DNA of 31,910 nt from JAAYED01 sp040772225 (GCA_040772225.1 JAXGYO010000008.1:1-31910), one strand, 5' to 3'. Shown: positions 1-7,697, counted from the first letter of the stretch. Numbers and translations: made by a program. Notes: generated by a model not told the origin, from the letters alone.

Positions 1-63
1 CGTCGCGGTGTGCGTGCCACTGTCGTAGGACTCGACGACCGCCTGGACGATGTGCGCGTTCAT
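1..63 (-). CDS. Unrecognised protein, N-terminal 21 residues only
   Basis: Only the first 21 codons are inside the window; the gene continues past the left edge. The start is the ATG at 63, preceded by GGAGG with a 6-nt spacer. That ATG overlaps the stop of the small upstream ORF (ATGA), so the two are probably translationally coupled. The visible peptide starts MNAHIVQAVVESYDSG and continues THTAT. I do not recognise a family from so little. Short proteins opening with a similar YDxGTxTATV stretch occur in Chloroflexota genomes as far as I recall, but I could not verify this. Function unknown. Confidence 0.55.
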   Translation of the reverse strand, partial: MNAHIVQAVVESYDSGTHTAT

Positions 64-179
64 GGCAGGCCTCCGGCGTTCAGGATGGCGACGGTCAGCG
101 TCGCGCTCAGCAGCCCCAGGCAGAGCAGGGCGGCAAGGCGCAGGCAAAAGACCCGGTCAGGACGGTTGTCTATCGGCAT
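60..179 (-). CDS. Small 39-residue membrane peptide
   Basis: A 39-codon ORF too short for most gene callers. Support comes from a strong ribosome-binding site (GGAGG, 5-nt spacer before the ATG at 179) and from its stop codon overlapping the next start as ATGA. After a charged N-terminus (MPIDNRPDR) a hydrophobic helix spans about residues 11-33, followed by a short NAGGLP tail. It is probably a single-pass membrane peptide expressed with the downstream gene that leaves the window. No family recognised. An alternative is a non-functional leader ORF whose only role is translational coupling. Confidence 0.5.
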   Translation of the reverse strand: MPIDNRPDRVFCLRLAALLCLGLLSATLTVAILNAGGLP

Positions 180-200
180 GGTGGCCTCCGGGGAGCATGG

Positions 201-228
201 ATTCCAGATTGCAGAGGGCAGATTGCAT
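201..228. repeat. Heptamer array (GCAGATT type)
   Basis: Three degenerate copies of a CAGATTG/GCAGATT unit sit about 22 bp upstream of the small membrane ORF start. Read in the direction of that gene the unit is AATCTGC, the same orientation as in the arrays at 2363, 7640, 9074 and 19124. Confidence 0.6.
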
Positions 229-440
229 ATTTGGCGTCATTCTGCGCCTGACGCCCTCTGGGAGATCGAATTGATTCGTTGCTTGCCAAAGCTGTGTACA
301 AGCCTGGTACAAGTGCGCTGGCTGCACGCTTGCCATACAGCATGGCCTGATACATCCTGCACGTTGGATCGCATTCGAGCCCAGCCGCCACCCTAACCTG
401 GCGTCGTGAGGGGGAGGACTTCAGCCGTTTTCGTGGACAC

Positions 441-478
441 CTGCCAACCTGTAACCTGCAACCTTAACCTGCAACCTG
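441..478. repeat. Heptamer array (ACCTGCA type)
   Basis: Five to six copies of an ACCTG(C/T)(A/C) unit, one of them one base short. The motif is a variant of the TCTGCAA unit seen in the 19.1-kb array, where both variants occur side by side. Confidence 0.6.
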
Positions 479-494
479 TGCCCCTACCCTGTCA

Positions 495-510
495 GCGCTG
501 TACTCAGCGC
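495..510. repeat. Hairpin GCGCTG-TACT-CAGCGC
   Basis: A perfect 6-bp stem with a 4-nt loop lies about 33 bp beyond the stop of the META lipoprotein gene. A near-identical element lies at the same distance beyond the gene ending at 31259 (31210-31225). No T-run follows it on the minus strand, so it does not fit a classic intrinsic terminator, although it could protect or shape 3' ends. Confidence 0.55.
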
Positions 511-542
511 CCCTGTTTATCCGTGTGCATTCTTCTTATGTC

Positions 543-2090
543 TCACGGCGTCGCGGCGTACACCAGCGCGCGGCCATCGTCCGTCTCAAGCCAGAGGCGA
601 TCGCCGTATACCCGCGCGGCGGTGGCAGCCTGCAGCGTGGCCAGATAGCGCGACTCCTGCTGCATCAGGCCCTCGGGATCCTGGCAGGCCATTCTCGTGC
701 TGCCAACGGCGCTCATCGCCAGCACATCCCCCTTGAGCGTAAAACCTGCAAAGTACCGGTTGCATCCCGCCGAGCCGGCCGCATCGCCATCCTGCAGCGT
801 GAGGTCGATGGCGGTGCCCGGGATCAGCCCGTCCCCCAGGATCAGAGGCACATTTGCGTCAGCGGCCTCGTTTGGCGCCACAAAACCCAGCAGCGACCAG
901 ACCGTGCCCTCTACCGGCAACGATCGGGCGGTCAGCGGCTCCAGGATCACCGTGCCGCCGCGCTCCCCGTGCAGTATCAGGCGATCGCCCGCGAGCTCTA
1001 CGGCGGCACGGTCGCTGAGCACGCCCAGCAGCGCACTCTCCTGATCCAGGGCCGTCTCCTGCGGATCGCAGCCGGGATCGAGCATGGCCATAAAGGGCAG
1101 TGTGAATGCGTCGCCTTCCATGTGCGCACTGGCAATGAAATCACGGCAGCCCGCCTGCCCACCCAGGATCCCTTCGCGGTAAAAGACCAGCGTCAACGGG
1201 ACATCGCCGGCGACCGGCTCACCGTTCGCCTCGATCGCCTGCCAGGCCGTTCCGATCAGCGCGGCGGGGTCGGTGTCATAGCTGGGCTGACGGGAGTAGG
1301 CCAGCACCACCTGCCCGGTGACGTCCAGGATCTCGAGGGTATCGCCGGTCACGCGGTAGCCTGCCGCCTCCGCCAGTGCCTGCGTGTAGCCGCCCTCCTG
1401 CTTCATGACGCCCTCCGGCTCCAGGCAGAGCATCGCCGTCACTGTGATCTCGCCCAGCGTCAGCACATCGTCGCTGGCCGCGACATAGGTACCGCCATAG
1501 TGGTTGCAGCCTGCCAGGCCGCCAAAGGATTCCGCGCCCAGGCTCAGCGTGATGCGGACGCCCTCCAGCGGCGGGCGACCGTGGATGGCGGTCAGCACCC
1601 AGTCGGTGTCCACCAACGCCGCATCGACCACCGGCGGGCGCTTGCGGGCATACTCAAGGATCACGATACCGTCGGCATCGTGGAAAACAAGCATATCCTC
1701 CGTGGCGCCATAGGCCGCGATCTGGCCAAAAGCCTCGAAAAAGGCGGCGTCCTGCGCGCGCACTGCGGCATCTTCACATTGGAACTCGGTGCGATGGATC
1801 TCCTCCAGGGTAAAGGCGTTGCCGTCCGTCGCATAGTCCACGCCCAGATAGTTGCAGCCGGTGTTGGCCTCCAGATAGTTGTCCGGATGAAACGCCAGCG
1901 TGGGGGCCGTGCCCTCCAGAGCAGGCTCTCCGGCCACTGTGCTCAAGAGCCACTCGGTGCCCTCGAGCGCCATCGTGGGCCAGGGTGTGGGATCGGTCAG
2001 GGCGGCGGGCGTCGTGTCAACCGCGCAGCCGGCGAGCAGCAGCGCCAGGCTGAGCAGCACGGCCAGGAATACGGTTCGGAGGTGATGCAT
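543..2090 (-). CDS. Lipoprotein with four META (HslJ-like) domains
   Basis: The 515-residue product starts with a lipoprotein signal: hydrophobic residues 4-20 and lipobox LAGC with Cys22, so it is probably anchored on the outer face of the membrane. Four META/HslJ-like repeats follow, at about 42-150, 157-267, 277-385 and 392-513. Each opens with a GT-W-L/A-type strand and carries a central AGC(N/R) motif (TGCN, AGCN, AGCR, AGCN), then a second Cys (FQC, MLC, GC, MAC) and a closing VILEY-like strand. Single META domains are about 100-110 residues, so four in tandem is long. The family is linked to stress or motility proteins, but its molecular role is unclear. The ATG at 2088-2090 has AGGGAG 9 nt upstream. 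The gene is divergent from the oxidoreductase at 2478. Confidence 0.85.
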   Translation of the reverse strand: MHHLRTVFLAVLLSLALLLAGCAVDTTPAALTDPTPWPTMALEGTEWLLSTVAGEPALEGTAPTLAFHPDNYLEANTGCNYLGVDYATDGNAFTLEEIHRTEFQCEDAAVRAQDAAFFEAFGQIAAYGATEDMLVFHDADGIVILEYARKRPPVVDAALVDTDWVLTAIHGRPPLEGVRITLSLGAESFGGLAGCNHYGGTYVAASDDVLTLGEITVTAMLCLEPEGVMKQEGGYTQALAEAAGYRVTGDTLEILDVTGQVVLAYSRQPSYDTDPAALIGTAWQAIEANGEPVAGDVPLTLVFYREGILGGQAGCRDFIASAHMEGDAFTLPFMAMLDPGCDPQETALDQESALLGVLSDRAAVELAGDRLILHGERGGTVILEPLTARSLPVEGTVWSLLGFVAPNEAADANVPLILGDGLIPGTAIDLTLQDGDAAGSAGCNRYFAGFTLKGDVLAMSAVGSTRMACQDPEGLMQQESRYLATLQAATAARVYGDRLWLETDDGRALVYAATP

Positions 2091-2256
2091 GATATCGTCT
2101 CCCTTCTATGGTATGCCCATAGGACGCCGGCCGAAGCACAGGGGTTCCCCGGCGGGGGAGAAGGCATTAACAGGGATGGACAGGATATCCAACATGCACA
2201 ATACTTTGCGGCGCAAAAGCCCGCAACCATGCGCCCGGACAGACGTCCCGCCACAT

Positions 2257-2274
2257 GCCGACAGGAATGTCGGC
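2257..2274. repeat. GCCGACA mini-hairpin, copy 1
   Basis: The sequence GCCGACA-GGAA-TGTCGGC forms a perfect 7-bp stem with a GGAA loop and is followed by GGTCC. It belongs to a dispersed family with nine further copies in this window. Confidence 0.8.
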
Positions 2275-2362
2275 GGTCCGCTGTCGGACGCGGCAAGAAG
2301 TCTAGCAGGGATGGACAGTATGGACAGGATATCGGACGCGCACCACAGCGTCGCCGCCAGCG

Positions 2363-2400
2363 CATCTGCATCTGCCATCTGCCATCTGCAATCTGCAATC
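2363..2400. repeat. Heptamer array (TCTGCMA type)
   Basis: About five units of the CATCTGC/AATCTGC type lie directly upstream of the promoter of the Gfo/Idh gene, in sense orientation relative to it. Confidence 0.7.
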
Positions 2401-2433
2401 CCCAGTTTCCCCCCTGCGCCACGGCGCACGCTG

Positions 2434-2442
2434 TGTTATACT
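2434..2442 (+). promoter_or_regulatory. Extended -10 promoter of the Gfo/Idh gene
   Basis: TG-T-TATACT is an extended -10 with five of six consensus bases, 35 bp before the start codon at 2478. There is no good -35 at 17 bp, as is common for extended -10 promoters. A heptamer array ends about 33 bp upstream. Confidence 0.5.
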
Positions 2443-2477
2443 CGGCCCGCACAGCACAGCCGAGAACAGGAGGCACA

Positions 2478-3704
2478 ATGTCAGAGGACACGTTTCGTCT
2501 GGGACTGGTAGGGGCCGGGATCATCGCGCGGACGCATATCCGGGCGATGGGTCTGCTCAAGGAGCGCGGCCTGGGCGGCTTTGAGCTCGCAGCGATCTGC
2601 GATATGAACGCAGAGGCAGCAGCCGAGGCCGTTGCCCTGGCGGAGGAACTGCTGGGGCAGACGCCCGTGGTGTACGCAGACTATCGCAGCATGCTCGAGG
2701 AAGAGTCGCTGGATGGCGCCGACCTGTGTCTGCCGCACGGGCTGCATCACACGGCGGCCATCGACTGCATGGAGGCGGGCGTCAACGTACTCTGCGAAAA
2801 GCCACTGGGCATCACCATCAAGGCGAGCCGCATGATGGCCGAGGCGGCCGACCGCACCGGCGCGATCTTTTCGCTGGCGGTGCCGCAGCGGCGCCTGCCC
2901 GGAATGCGTATGGTGCGCTGGGCGCTCAACGACTCGGGGTTGATGGGCAACCCCCTGACGTTCTTCCATACCATGGCGCGCCCGGGCCCAAAACGCGACC
3001 CCGATGCGCCTATCCCGTACGCCTCGCAATGGCGCCGCGACCGGCTGATGTCCGGCGGCGGTCCCGCGATGGACGGCGGGTTCCACTGGTGCGACGGCAT
3101 GCGCTATCTGGTGGGCGAAGTGGATACGATCTATGCCCGCGCCATCGAGCAGGGCGGCGGCGTGGTGCGCAGCCTCCCCGAGGTGCGCGAGGACACGCTC
3201 TTTGCCGTGCTCACCTTCAAGAACGGGATCACCGGCACCTGGTCGTGGTCGTTCGACGCGCCGGGCGAGGGCTTTCAGAAGGTGCTGTTCTACGGCTCCG
3301 AGGGCTCGTTGAGCACCGAAACCCGCCACGCGATCTTTCACCTGTACTGGCGCCAGGGCGAGATGATCGAGCAGGGCCTGCTCACGCAGCGCGAGGGCAC
3401 CCAGTTCACCTTTGACGAACTGCACGGCCTGTACAAGGCCGCCACGCCCGAGGACCAGTACGCGTTCCTCTTCCCCGCCGGGGTACAGAACGGGTTCGCG
3501 TACGAGATCTGGGAGTTCATGGAGGTCGTGCGCGGCAACCGCGAGCGGGTCGAGGTCGACGCCTGGGACGGCATCAAGTCGCTCGCGGTCTGCGAGGCCG
3601 TGTACGAGTCGGCCACCTGCGGCGAGCCGGTCAAGGTAGACGATGTGCTCTCGGGCAAGATCGACGCGTACCAGGCACCGATCAACGAGCACTGGGGGAT
3701 CTAG
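2478..3704 (+). CDS. Gfo/Idh/MocA family NAD(P)-dependent oxidoreductase
   Basis: The 408-residue protein is a Gfo/Idh/MocA dehydrogenase, a family that oxidises or reduces sugars, inositols and similar polyols with NAD(P). The N-terminal Rossmann fold shows GLVGAG (residues 9-14) and the dinucleotide-proximal EKP motif (107-109). The C-terminal substrate domain has the GG...DGGFHWCD segment with the usual catalytic Asp199 and His203. Length is normal to slightly long for the family. The ATG at 2478 is preceded by CAGGAGG, 6 nt away; the frame stays open for a further 1.9 kb upstream, but without start signals or family sequence. The MDR dehydrogenase at 4172 follows on the same strand, and such pairs often act on the same sugar derivative. 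Substrate cannot be told from sequence. Confidence 0.92.
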   Translation: MSEDTFRLGLVGAGIIARTHIRAMGLLKERGLGGFELAAICDMNAEAAAEAVALAEELLGQTPVVYADYRSMLEEESLDGADLCLPHGLHHTAAIDCMEAGVNVLCEKPLGITIKASRMMAEAADRTGAIFSLAVPQRRLPGMRMVRWALNDSGLMGNPLTFFHTMARPGPKRDPDAPIPYASQWRRDRLMSGGGPAMDGGFHWCDGMRYLVGEVDTIYARAIEQGGGVVRSLPEVREDTLFAVLTFKNGITGTWSWSFDAPGEGFQKVLFYGSEGSLSTETRHAIFHLYWRQGEMIEQGLLTQREGTQFTFDELHGLYKAATPEDQYAFLFPAGVQNGFAYEIWEFMEVVRGNRERVEVDAWDGIKSLAVCEAVYESATCGEPVKVDDVLSGKIDAYQAPINEHWGI

Positions 3705-3802
3705 GCCCGAGCGGGTAACGCGTTGCGGTTTTCGCGTTTGGCCGTGTGATAGCCTGAGCGTCGGGAGGCGGGGGACCGATCATGGGGCGTGTCCTGTGGG
3801 GC

Positions 3803-3819
3803 GCGGAGTTTCACTCCGC
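3803..3819. repeat. Hairpin GCGGAGT-TTC-ACTCCGC
   Basis: A perfect 7-bp stem with a TTC loop. A second copy with one stem mismatch lies at 13219-13235; both are preceded by GGGGC and followed by GAT. Confidence 0.7.
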
Positions 3820-3920
3820 GATCCGGGCGCGGCAGGGCCTCCGCCCGCGTCGCTACACGGTGTGGGAGGCCTGCCCCGCTTGGCCTCCCACCAGGCGCGA
3901 GCACCGAGCGCGATCCCAGA

Positions 3921-3938
3921 GCCGACAGGAATGTCGGC
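3921..3938. repeat. GCCGACA mini-hairpin, copy 2
   Basis: A perfect 7-bp stem and GGAA loop followed by GGTCC, as in the other copies. Confidence 0.8.
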
Positions 3939-3953
3939 GGTCCAGTCCCGGAC

Positions 3954-4021
3954 GGTCGGTCTCTGACCGACCGACACGCAGGGCGTGCTGGTGAGGCGAA
4001 GGGGTCGGTCGGAGACTGACC
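3954..4021. repeat. Pair of GGTC...GACC hairpins
   Basis: The first (3954-3972) is GGTCGGTC-TCT-GACCGACC, a perfect 8-bp stem. The second (4003-4021) is GGTCGGTC-GGA-GACTGACC with one G-T pair. Stem length, end bases and loops (TCT, GGA) match the hairpins of the large array at 5259-6415, so these look like outlying members of it. Confidence 0.7.
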
Positions 4022-4068
4022 CGCCAGGCCAAGTGCTGGCGCGTGAGGGTGTAGCTGGCCCTTTCGGA

Positions 4069-4086
4069 GCCGACAGGAATGTCGGC
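4069..4086. repeat. GCCGACA mini-hairpin, copy 3
   Basis: A perfect 7-bp stem with GGAA loop, followed by GGTCC, about 85 bp before the MDR gene. Confidence 0.8.
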
Positions 4087-4171
4087 GGTCCAGATGTCTC
4101 CTGGGGCGCGGCATTCCATGTCGACGTCCCTGCCTATATCATTACGTCTATATTTACACAAAGGAGACCGC

Positions 4172-5182
4172 ATGAAATCGCTCTATATCGTTTTTCCCGA
4201 GCCAGGCGTTGTCGACGTACGCAGAGAGAAGATCACGCCTCCGGGGCCCGGTCAGGTCCTGTGCCGCGCCGAGCGGTCGCTGATCAGCACCGGCACCGAG
4301 CTCTACTGCCTCCGCGGCGTGTTCGACCCCGGCACCAACTGGGCCAGCTGGGTGCAGTACCCCTTCCGGCCTGGCTACAGCATGTCCGCCACGGTGGTCG
4401 AGGTCGGCTCCGAGGTGGCGAGCGTGCGCGCCGGGGACCGGGTGATCATCTCGGCGCCGCACCAGCAGTACGTCACCGTGGCCCCCGAGAGCCTCCTCCC
4501 CCTGCCGGACGAGGCCACCTGGGACGAGGCGCCCTGGTGGTCGCTGGCCAACCAGACCCAGGTAGCGGTCCGCCGGGCCGATCTCGAACTGGGCGAGTCC
4601 GTTGCGGTGGTCGGTCTCGGCCTGTTGGGCCAGCTGATCACCCAGTATCTGCGTGTCGCCGGTGCGCGCCGCGTTATCGCCATCGACCTGGCGCAAGGAC
4701 GGCTGGATCTGGCCCTGGCCCACGGCGCCACCCACGCCTTCCGCGGCACGGCCGATCAGGCGCTACCCTTTGTCAAGGATCTCACCGGCGGCAAGATGCT
4801 GGATGCCGTCTGGGACGTCACCGGCATCCCGACCGTGCTGGCCACCACCATCCCGCTGCTGCGCAGGCGCGCCCGTGTGGTGCTGGTGGGCGATACGCCC
4901 ACGCCCACCCAGCAGTACCTGGGCCCCGGCGTGCTCAGCAACTCGATTTCGATCCTGGGGGTGCACGGCTCCAGTTTCCCCGCGGCCTACAGCGAGTTCA
5001 CCCCCTGGACAGCGCGGGAGCAGACGGCGCTCTTTTTTGACTATCTCGCGCAGGGAAGGATGCGGGTGCACGACCTGATCACCGGTCGCCATTCGCCCGA
5101 GGATGCGGCGGAGGTCTATGCAGGCCTGGTGCAGGACCGCACCCGCTCGCTGGGCGTGTTGTTCGACTGGGGGCTGGTGTAG
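4172..5182 (+). CDS. Medium-chain (MDR) dehydrogenase without catalytic zinc ligands
   Basis: The 336-residue protein has the fold of a zinc-binding alcohol dehydrogenase: a GroES-like N-terminal half and a Rossmann domain with VVGLGLLGQ near residue 148. It probably binds NAD(P). The site that normally carries the catalytic-zinc Cys reads SLISTGTEL, and the usual GHE is GYS, so the catalytic zinc is probably absent. This form is common in MDR proteins paired with Gfo/Idh oxidoreductases in sugar or polyol conversions, which fits the neighbour at 2478. The ATG at 4172 follows AAGGAG with a 7-nt spacer. It ends in front of the large hairpin array. The exact reaction is unknown. Confidence 0.88.
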   Translation: MKSLYIVFPEPGVVDVRREKITPPGPGQVLCRAERSLISTGTELYCLRGVFDPGTNWASWVQYPFRPGYSMSATVVEVGSEVASVRAGDRVIISAPHQQYVTVAPESLLPLPDEATWDEAPWWSLANQTQVAVRRADLELGESVAVVGLGLLGQLITQYLRVAGARRVIAIDLAQGRLDLALAHGATHAFRGTADQALPFVKDLTGGKMLDAVWDVTGIPTVLATTIPLLRRRARVVLVGDTPTPTQQYLGPGVLSNSISILGVHGSSFPAAYSEFTPWTAREQTALFFDYLAQGRMRVHDLITGRHSPEDAAEVYAGLVQDRTRSLGVLFDWGLV

Positions 5183-6495
5183 GGACAGAACAAACTGGGA
5201 TTGGAGGTAAACTGGCGCTGGCCGAACGTCGGAACGCCGTGTACGCCCAGAGATGGAGGGTCAGCCTCTGGCTGACCCGGTCGGGCGGAGCCCGACCTCC
5301 CGAGGATCATCGCTGGCGGCTCCGCCCTCGGCTGACCCGGTCAGCGCGCGTGGGCCTGCTTCGCACGGGTCAGCGTGGACGCTGACCCTCCGCCCGGAAG
5401 GAGCGTCAGCGCGCGTGGGCCTTCCTGGAGGGTCTGCCTCTGGCTGACCCGGTCGGGCGGAGCCCGACCTCCCGAGGATCATCGCTGGGCGGCTCCGCCC
5501 TCGGTTGACCCGGTTACCGCGCGTGGGCCTGCTTCGCACGGGTCAGCGTGGACGCTGACCTTCCGCCCGGAAGGAGGGTCAGCCTCTGGCTGACCCGGTC
5601 AGCGCGCGGTCGGGCGGAGCCCGACCTCCCGAGGATCATCGCTGGCGGCTCAGGCGGCTCAGCGCGCGTGGCCTCTCGCACGGGGCGTGACCTCCGGCCC
5701 GGAAGGAGGGCTCTGGCTGACCCGGTCGGGCTCCGCCCGACCTTCCGAGGATCATCGCTGGCGGCTCCGCCCTCCTGACCCGGTTACCGCACGTGGGCCT
5801 GCTTCGCACGGGTCAGCGTGGACGCTGACCTTCCGCCCGGAAGGAGGGTCAGCCTCTGGCTGACCCGGTCGGGCGGAGCCCGACCCGCCGAGGATCATCG
5901 CTGGGCGGCTCCGCCCTCGGCTGACCAGGTCAGCGCGCGCGGGCCTGCTTCGCACGGGTCAGCGTGGACGCTGACCTTCCGCCCGGAAGGAGGGTCAGCT
6001 TCTGGCTGACCAGGTCAGCGCGCGCGGGCCTTCCTGGAGGGTCAGCCTCTGGCTGACCCGGTCGGGCGGAGCCCGACCTCCCGAGGATCATCGCTGGGCG
6101 GCTCGGCCTCCGGTTGACCCGGTTAGCGCATGCACCTGCTTCGCAGAGGTCAGCGTGGACGCTGACCCTCCGCCCGGAAGGAGGGTCAGCCTCTGGCTGA
6201 CCTGGTCAGCGCGCGCGGGCCTTCCTGGAGGGTCAGCCTCTGGCTGACCCGGTCGGGCGGAGCCCGACCTCCCGAGGATCATCGCTGGGCGCTCCGCCCT
6301 CGGTTGACCCGGTTACCGCGCATGCACCTGCTTCGCGGAGGGTCAGCGTGGACGCTGACCCTCCGCCCGGAAGGAGGGTCAGCCTCTGGCTGACCTGGTC
6401 GGGCTCCGCCCGACCCTCCGGGACGCGAGCCGAGGCAACAGTGGCGAGAAATGTCTGCAAGGGCAGCGAGGAGGCGCACTCCCCGGTACCTTCCC
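5183..6495. other. 1.3-kb spacer between convergent genes, filled by a hairpin array
   Basis: The MDR gene (plus) and the EamA gene (minus) converge on this spacer. Apart from about 75 bp at the left and 80 bp at the right, it is occupied by the hairpin array annotated separately. The open frames running through it encode only repeated Arg/Pro/Gly-rich peptides produced by the repeats, without ribosome-binding sites. No promoter or gene seen. Confidence 0.8.
5259..6415. repeat. Dense array of perfect mini-hairpins (about seven degenerate units)
   Basis: Three hairpin types recur. Type A, GGTCAGCG-TGGA-CGCTGACC: exact copies at 5368, 5541, 5811, 5957, 6148 and 6341. Type B, GGTCAGCC-TCT-GGCTGACC: 5259, 5431 (variant), 5577, 5847, 5993 (variant), 6040, 6184, 6231, 6377. 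Type C, GGTCGGGC-GGA-GCCCGACC: 5279, 5451, 5608, 5867, 6060, 6251, plus two with the loop reversed to TCC (5724, 6397). A constant GAGGATCATCGCTGG segment marks units at 5302, 5474, 5631, 5747, 5890, 6083 and 6274, with a GGCGG-CT-CCGCC hairpin usually after it. Spacing is 116-193 bp. All three types share GGTC...GACC ends. It resembles REP/BIME-like clusters in style, but I recognise no known family. It could act as a two-way transcription stop or an RNA-processing or nucleoid-binding site. Confidence 0.9.
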
Positions 6496-7620
6496 TCAGC
6501 TTCCATCCTGCCCATCCAATCGCTCCATGTTTTCCGTTCCTTCCCCGTGACCGTGGCGGTGGTGCAGGTCAGGCTCGTGCGCGTGGGCGTGGGTCAACGG
6601 GGCGTGCGTGTGCGGATGGCTGTGCGGCCCGGAGACCGGGCCGTCACCTGCACTGAGCTCACCACCGGCGCTGTGCCCTGTGTGATGATGCTGGTGGTGC
6701 TCATCGTGGGTGTGCAGGTGCGCATGTTCCTGCGCCGTGTGGATGTGCTCATGCACATGCCGCTCCGCGACCAGCAAGCGGATCGAGGCCGCCAGCAGGA
6801 CCACGGCGACAATCAGGCGCGGCGTGATGGGGTCGTCCAGCAGCAGCACCGAGAGCAGCACGCCCCAAAAGGGCGCCGTCGAAAAGATGAGCTGGCTGCG
6901 GGTGGCGCCCAGCTGCTGCGCGGACGAGATGTACAGCACAATGCTCAAGCCATAGGACAATGCCCCGACGCCCAGCGCGCCCGCGATGCTCCATCCTGGC
7001 AGGCCCGCTGTCCCCCGGGCCAGCGTCAGCCCGATGATCAGGTTGGTCGTCCCCGCAGCCAGGCCCTTCCAGAAGGTGGACTGGGCCGGGGTGATCCCGT
7101 CAATCAACGCCGTGAGATGATTGTCGATCCCCCAGCAGAGGCAGGCCCCAGCCACCAGGCCCACAGCTGCGAAACCCGCGCCCTCGCCGGAGCCGTCCCA
7201 TGCCAGGATCAGCGCCGCCAGGAGGACGCCGCCCGCGGCCAGCCATGAGCGCCGCGTCAGGTAATCGCGAAAGAACAGGTGCCCCAGAACCGCGGTGGCG
7301 ACCATCTCCAGGTTGAGCCATACGGAGACGGACGCGGCACGGGCCAGGTTCAGGCCTGCCAGGAGCGCCACCGGCCCCAGCAGACCACCAAACAGCACTG
7401 CGCCCGCCAGTCTCAGAGCATTCCGCCGGTCCATCCGCCACAGGGTCGCCCAGCCCCGCTCGCGCAGGGCGAGCCCCAGCACGCCGAGGCTGGCGCCGAG
7501 ATAGAGCAGTCCGGCCAGCACATAGGGCGACAGATGGTCGAGCAAGGGCTTGCTCAGGGGCGTAGCGGCACCAAAGAGCAACGCAGAGGCCAGAGCCATC
7601 CAGAAAGCAGAACGACGCAT
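6496..7620 (-). CDS. EamA/DMT-family transporter with a histidine-rich C-terminal tail
   Basis: The 374-residue protein has about ten hydrophobic helices (residues 5-285) in two EamA-like halves, opening with the typical ALLFGAATPLSK segment. This is a drug/metabolite transporter of the inner membrane. Residues 288-358 form a hydrophilic tail with 25 histidines in runs such as HVHEHIH and HQHHH, absent from ordinary EamA proteins. His-rich tails of this type usually bind Zn, Ni or Co in metal carriers, so the protein may move or sense a metal or metal complex; this is inference. The ATG at 7620 has a weak GAGG upstream. A heptamer array lies 20 bp before the start. Translation ends next to the hairpin array. 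Confidence 0.88.
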   Translation of the reverse strand: MRRSAFWMALASALLFGAATPLSKPLLDHLSPYVLAGLLYLGASLGVLGLALRERGWATLWRMDRRNALRLAGAVLFGGLLGPVALLAGLNLARAASVSVWLNLEMVATAVLGHLFFRDYLTRRSWLAAGGVLLAALILAWDGSGEGAGFAAVGLVAGACLCWGIDNHLTALIDGITPAQSTFWKGLAAGTTNLIIGLTLARGTAGLPGWSIAGALGVGALSYGLSIVLYISSAQQLGATRSQLIFSTAPFWGVLLSVLLLDDPITPRLIVAVVLLAASIRLLVAERHVHEHIHTAQEHAHLHTHDEHHQHHHTGHSAGGELSAGDGPVSGPHSHPHTHAPLTHAHAHEPDLHHRHGHGEGTENMERLDGQDGS

Positions 7621-7639
7621 GGGCGGAACCTCAGAGAAT

Positions 7640-7697
7640 GCAGATTGAAGATTGCAGATTACAGATTGTCAGGTTACAGGTTACAGGTTGCCGGTTA
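7640..7697. repeat. Heptamer array (GCAGATT/ACAGGTT type)
   Basis: Ten or so consecutive units, GCAGATT first, then ACAGGTT, then degenerate GTT-ending units, directly upstream of the EamA start. The unit gradually changes along the array. Relative to the EamA gene it reads AATCTGC, as in the other upstream arrays. An ACGTT-containing octamer stretch follows at about 7722-7756. Confidence 0.75.

Larger units (their letters stand above)
180..542. other. Gene-free spacer with heptamer arrays and one hairpin
   Basis: This 363-bp spacer lies upstream of the small membrane ORF and downstream of the META lipoprotein gene. It holds two short heptamer arrays (201-228, CAGATTG type; 441-478, ACCTGCA type) and a hairpin at 495-510 (GCGCTG-TACT-CAGCGC). 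The longer open frames here lack ribosome-binding sites and recognisable protein sequence. I see no clear promoter. Confidence 0.6.
2091..2477. other. Divergent spacer between lipoprotein and oxidoreductase genes
   Basis: This 387-bp region carries promoters for two divergent genes. It contains ATGGACAGGAT-like short repeats (about 2174-2189 and 2309-2334), one GCCGACA hairpin (2257-2274), a heptamer array (2363-2400) and an extended -10 promoter (2434-2442). Open frames crossing it are extensions of the flanking genes' frames and have no coding support. Confidence 0.6.
3705..4171. other. Hairpin-rich spacer between the two oxidoreductase genes
   Basis: This 467-bp spacer holds a GCGGAGT-TTC-ACTCCGC hairpin (3803-3819), GCCGACA hairpins (3921-3938, 4069-4086) and two GGTC...GACC hairpins (3954-3972, and 4003-4021 with one wobble pair). 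An AT-rich stretch with TATATT (4149-4154) just before the MDR gene may be its -10. No protein-coding sequence is evident. Confidence 0.6.

Noticed and set aside
525..2477. The plus-strand frame of the Gfo/Idh gene stays open for 1.9 kb upstream (a 1059-residue ORF).
   Set aside because: It lies opposite the META lipoprotein gene, has no family sequence or start signals, and is a by-product of high GC content.
5259..6415. Possible CRISPR array.
   Set aside because: The repeats are spaced irregularly (116-193 bp), the intervening DNA is itself repetitive, and no cas genes are present.
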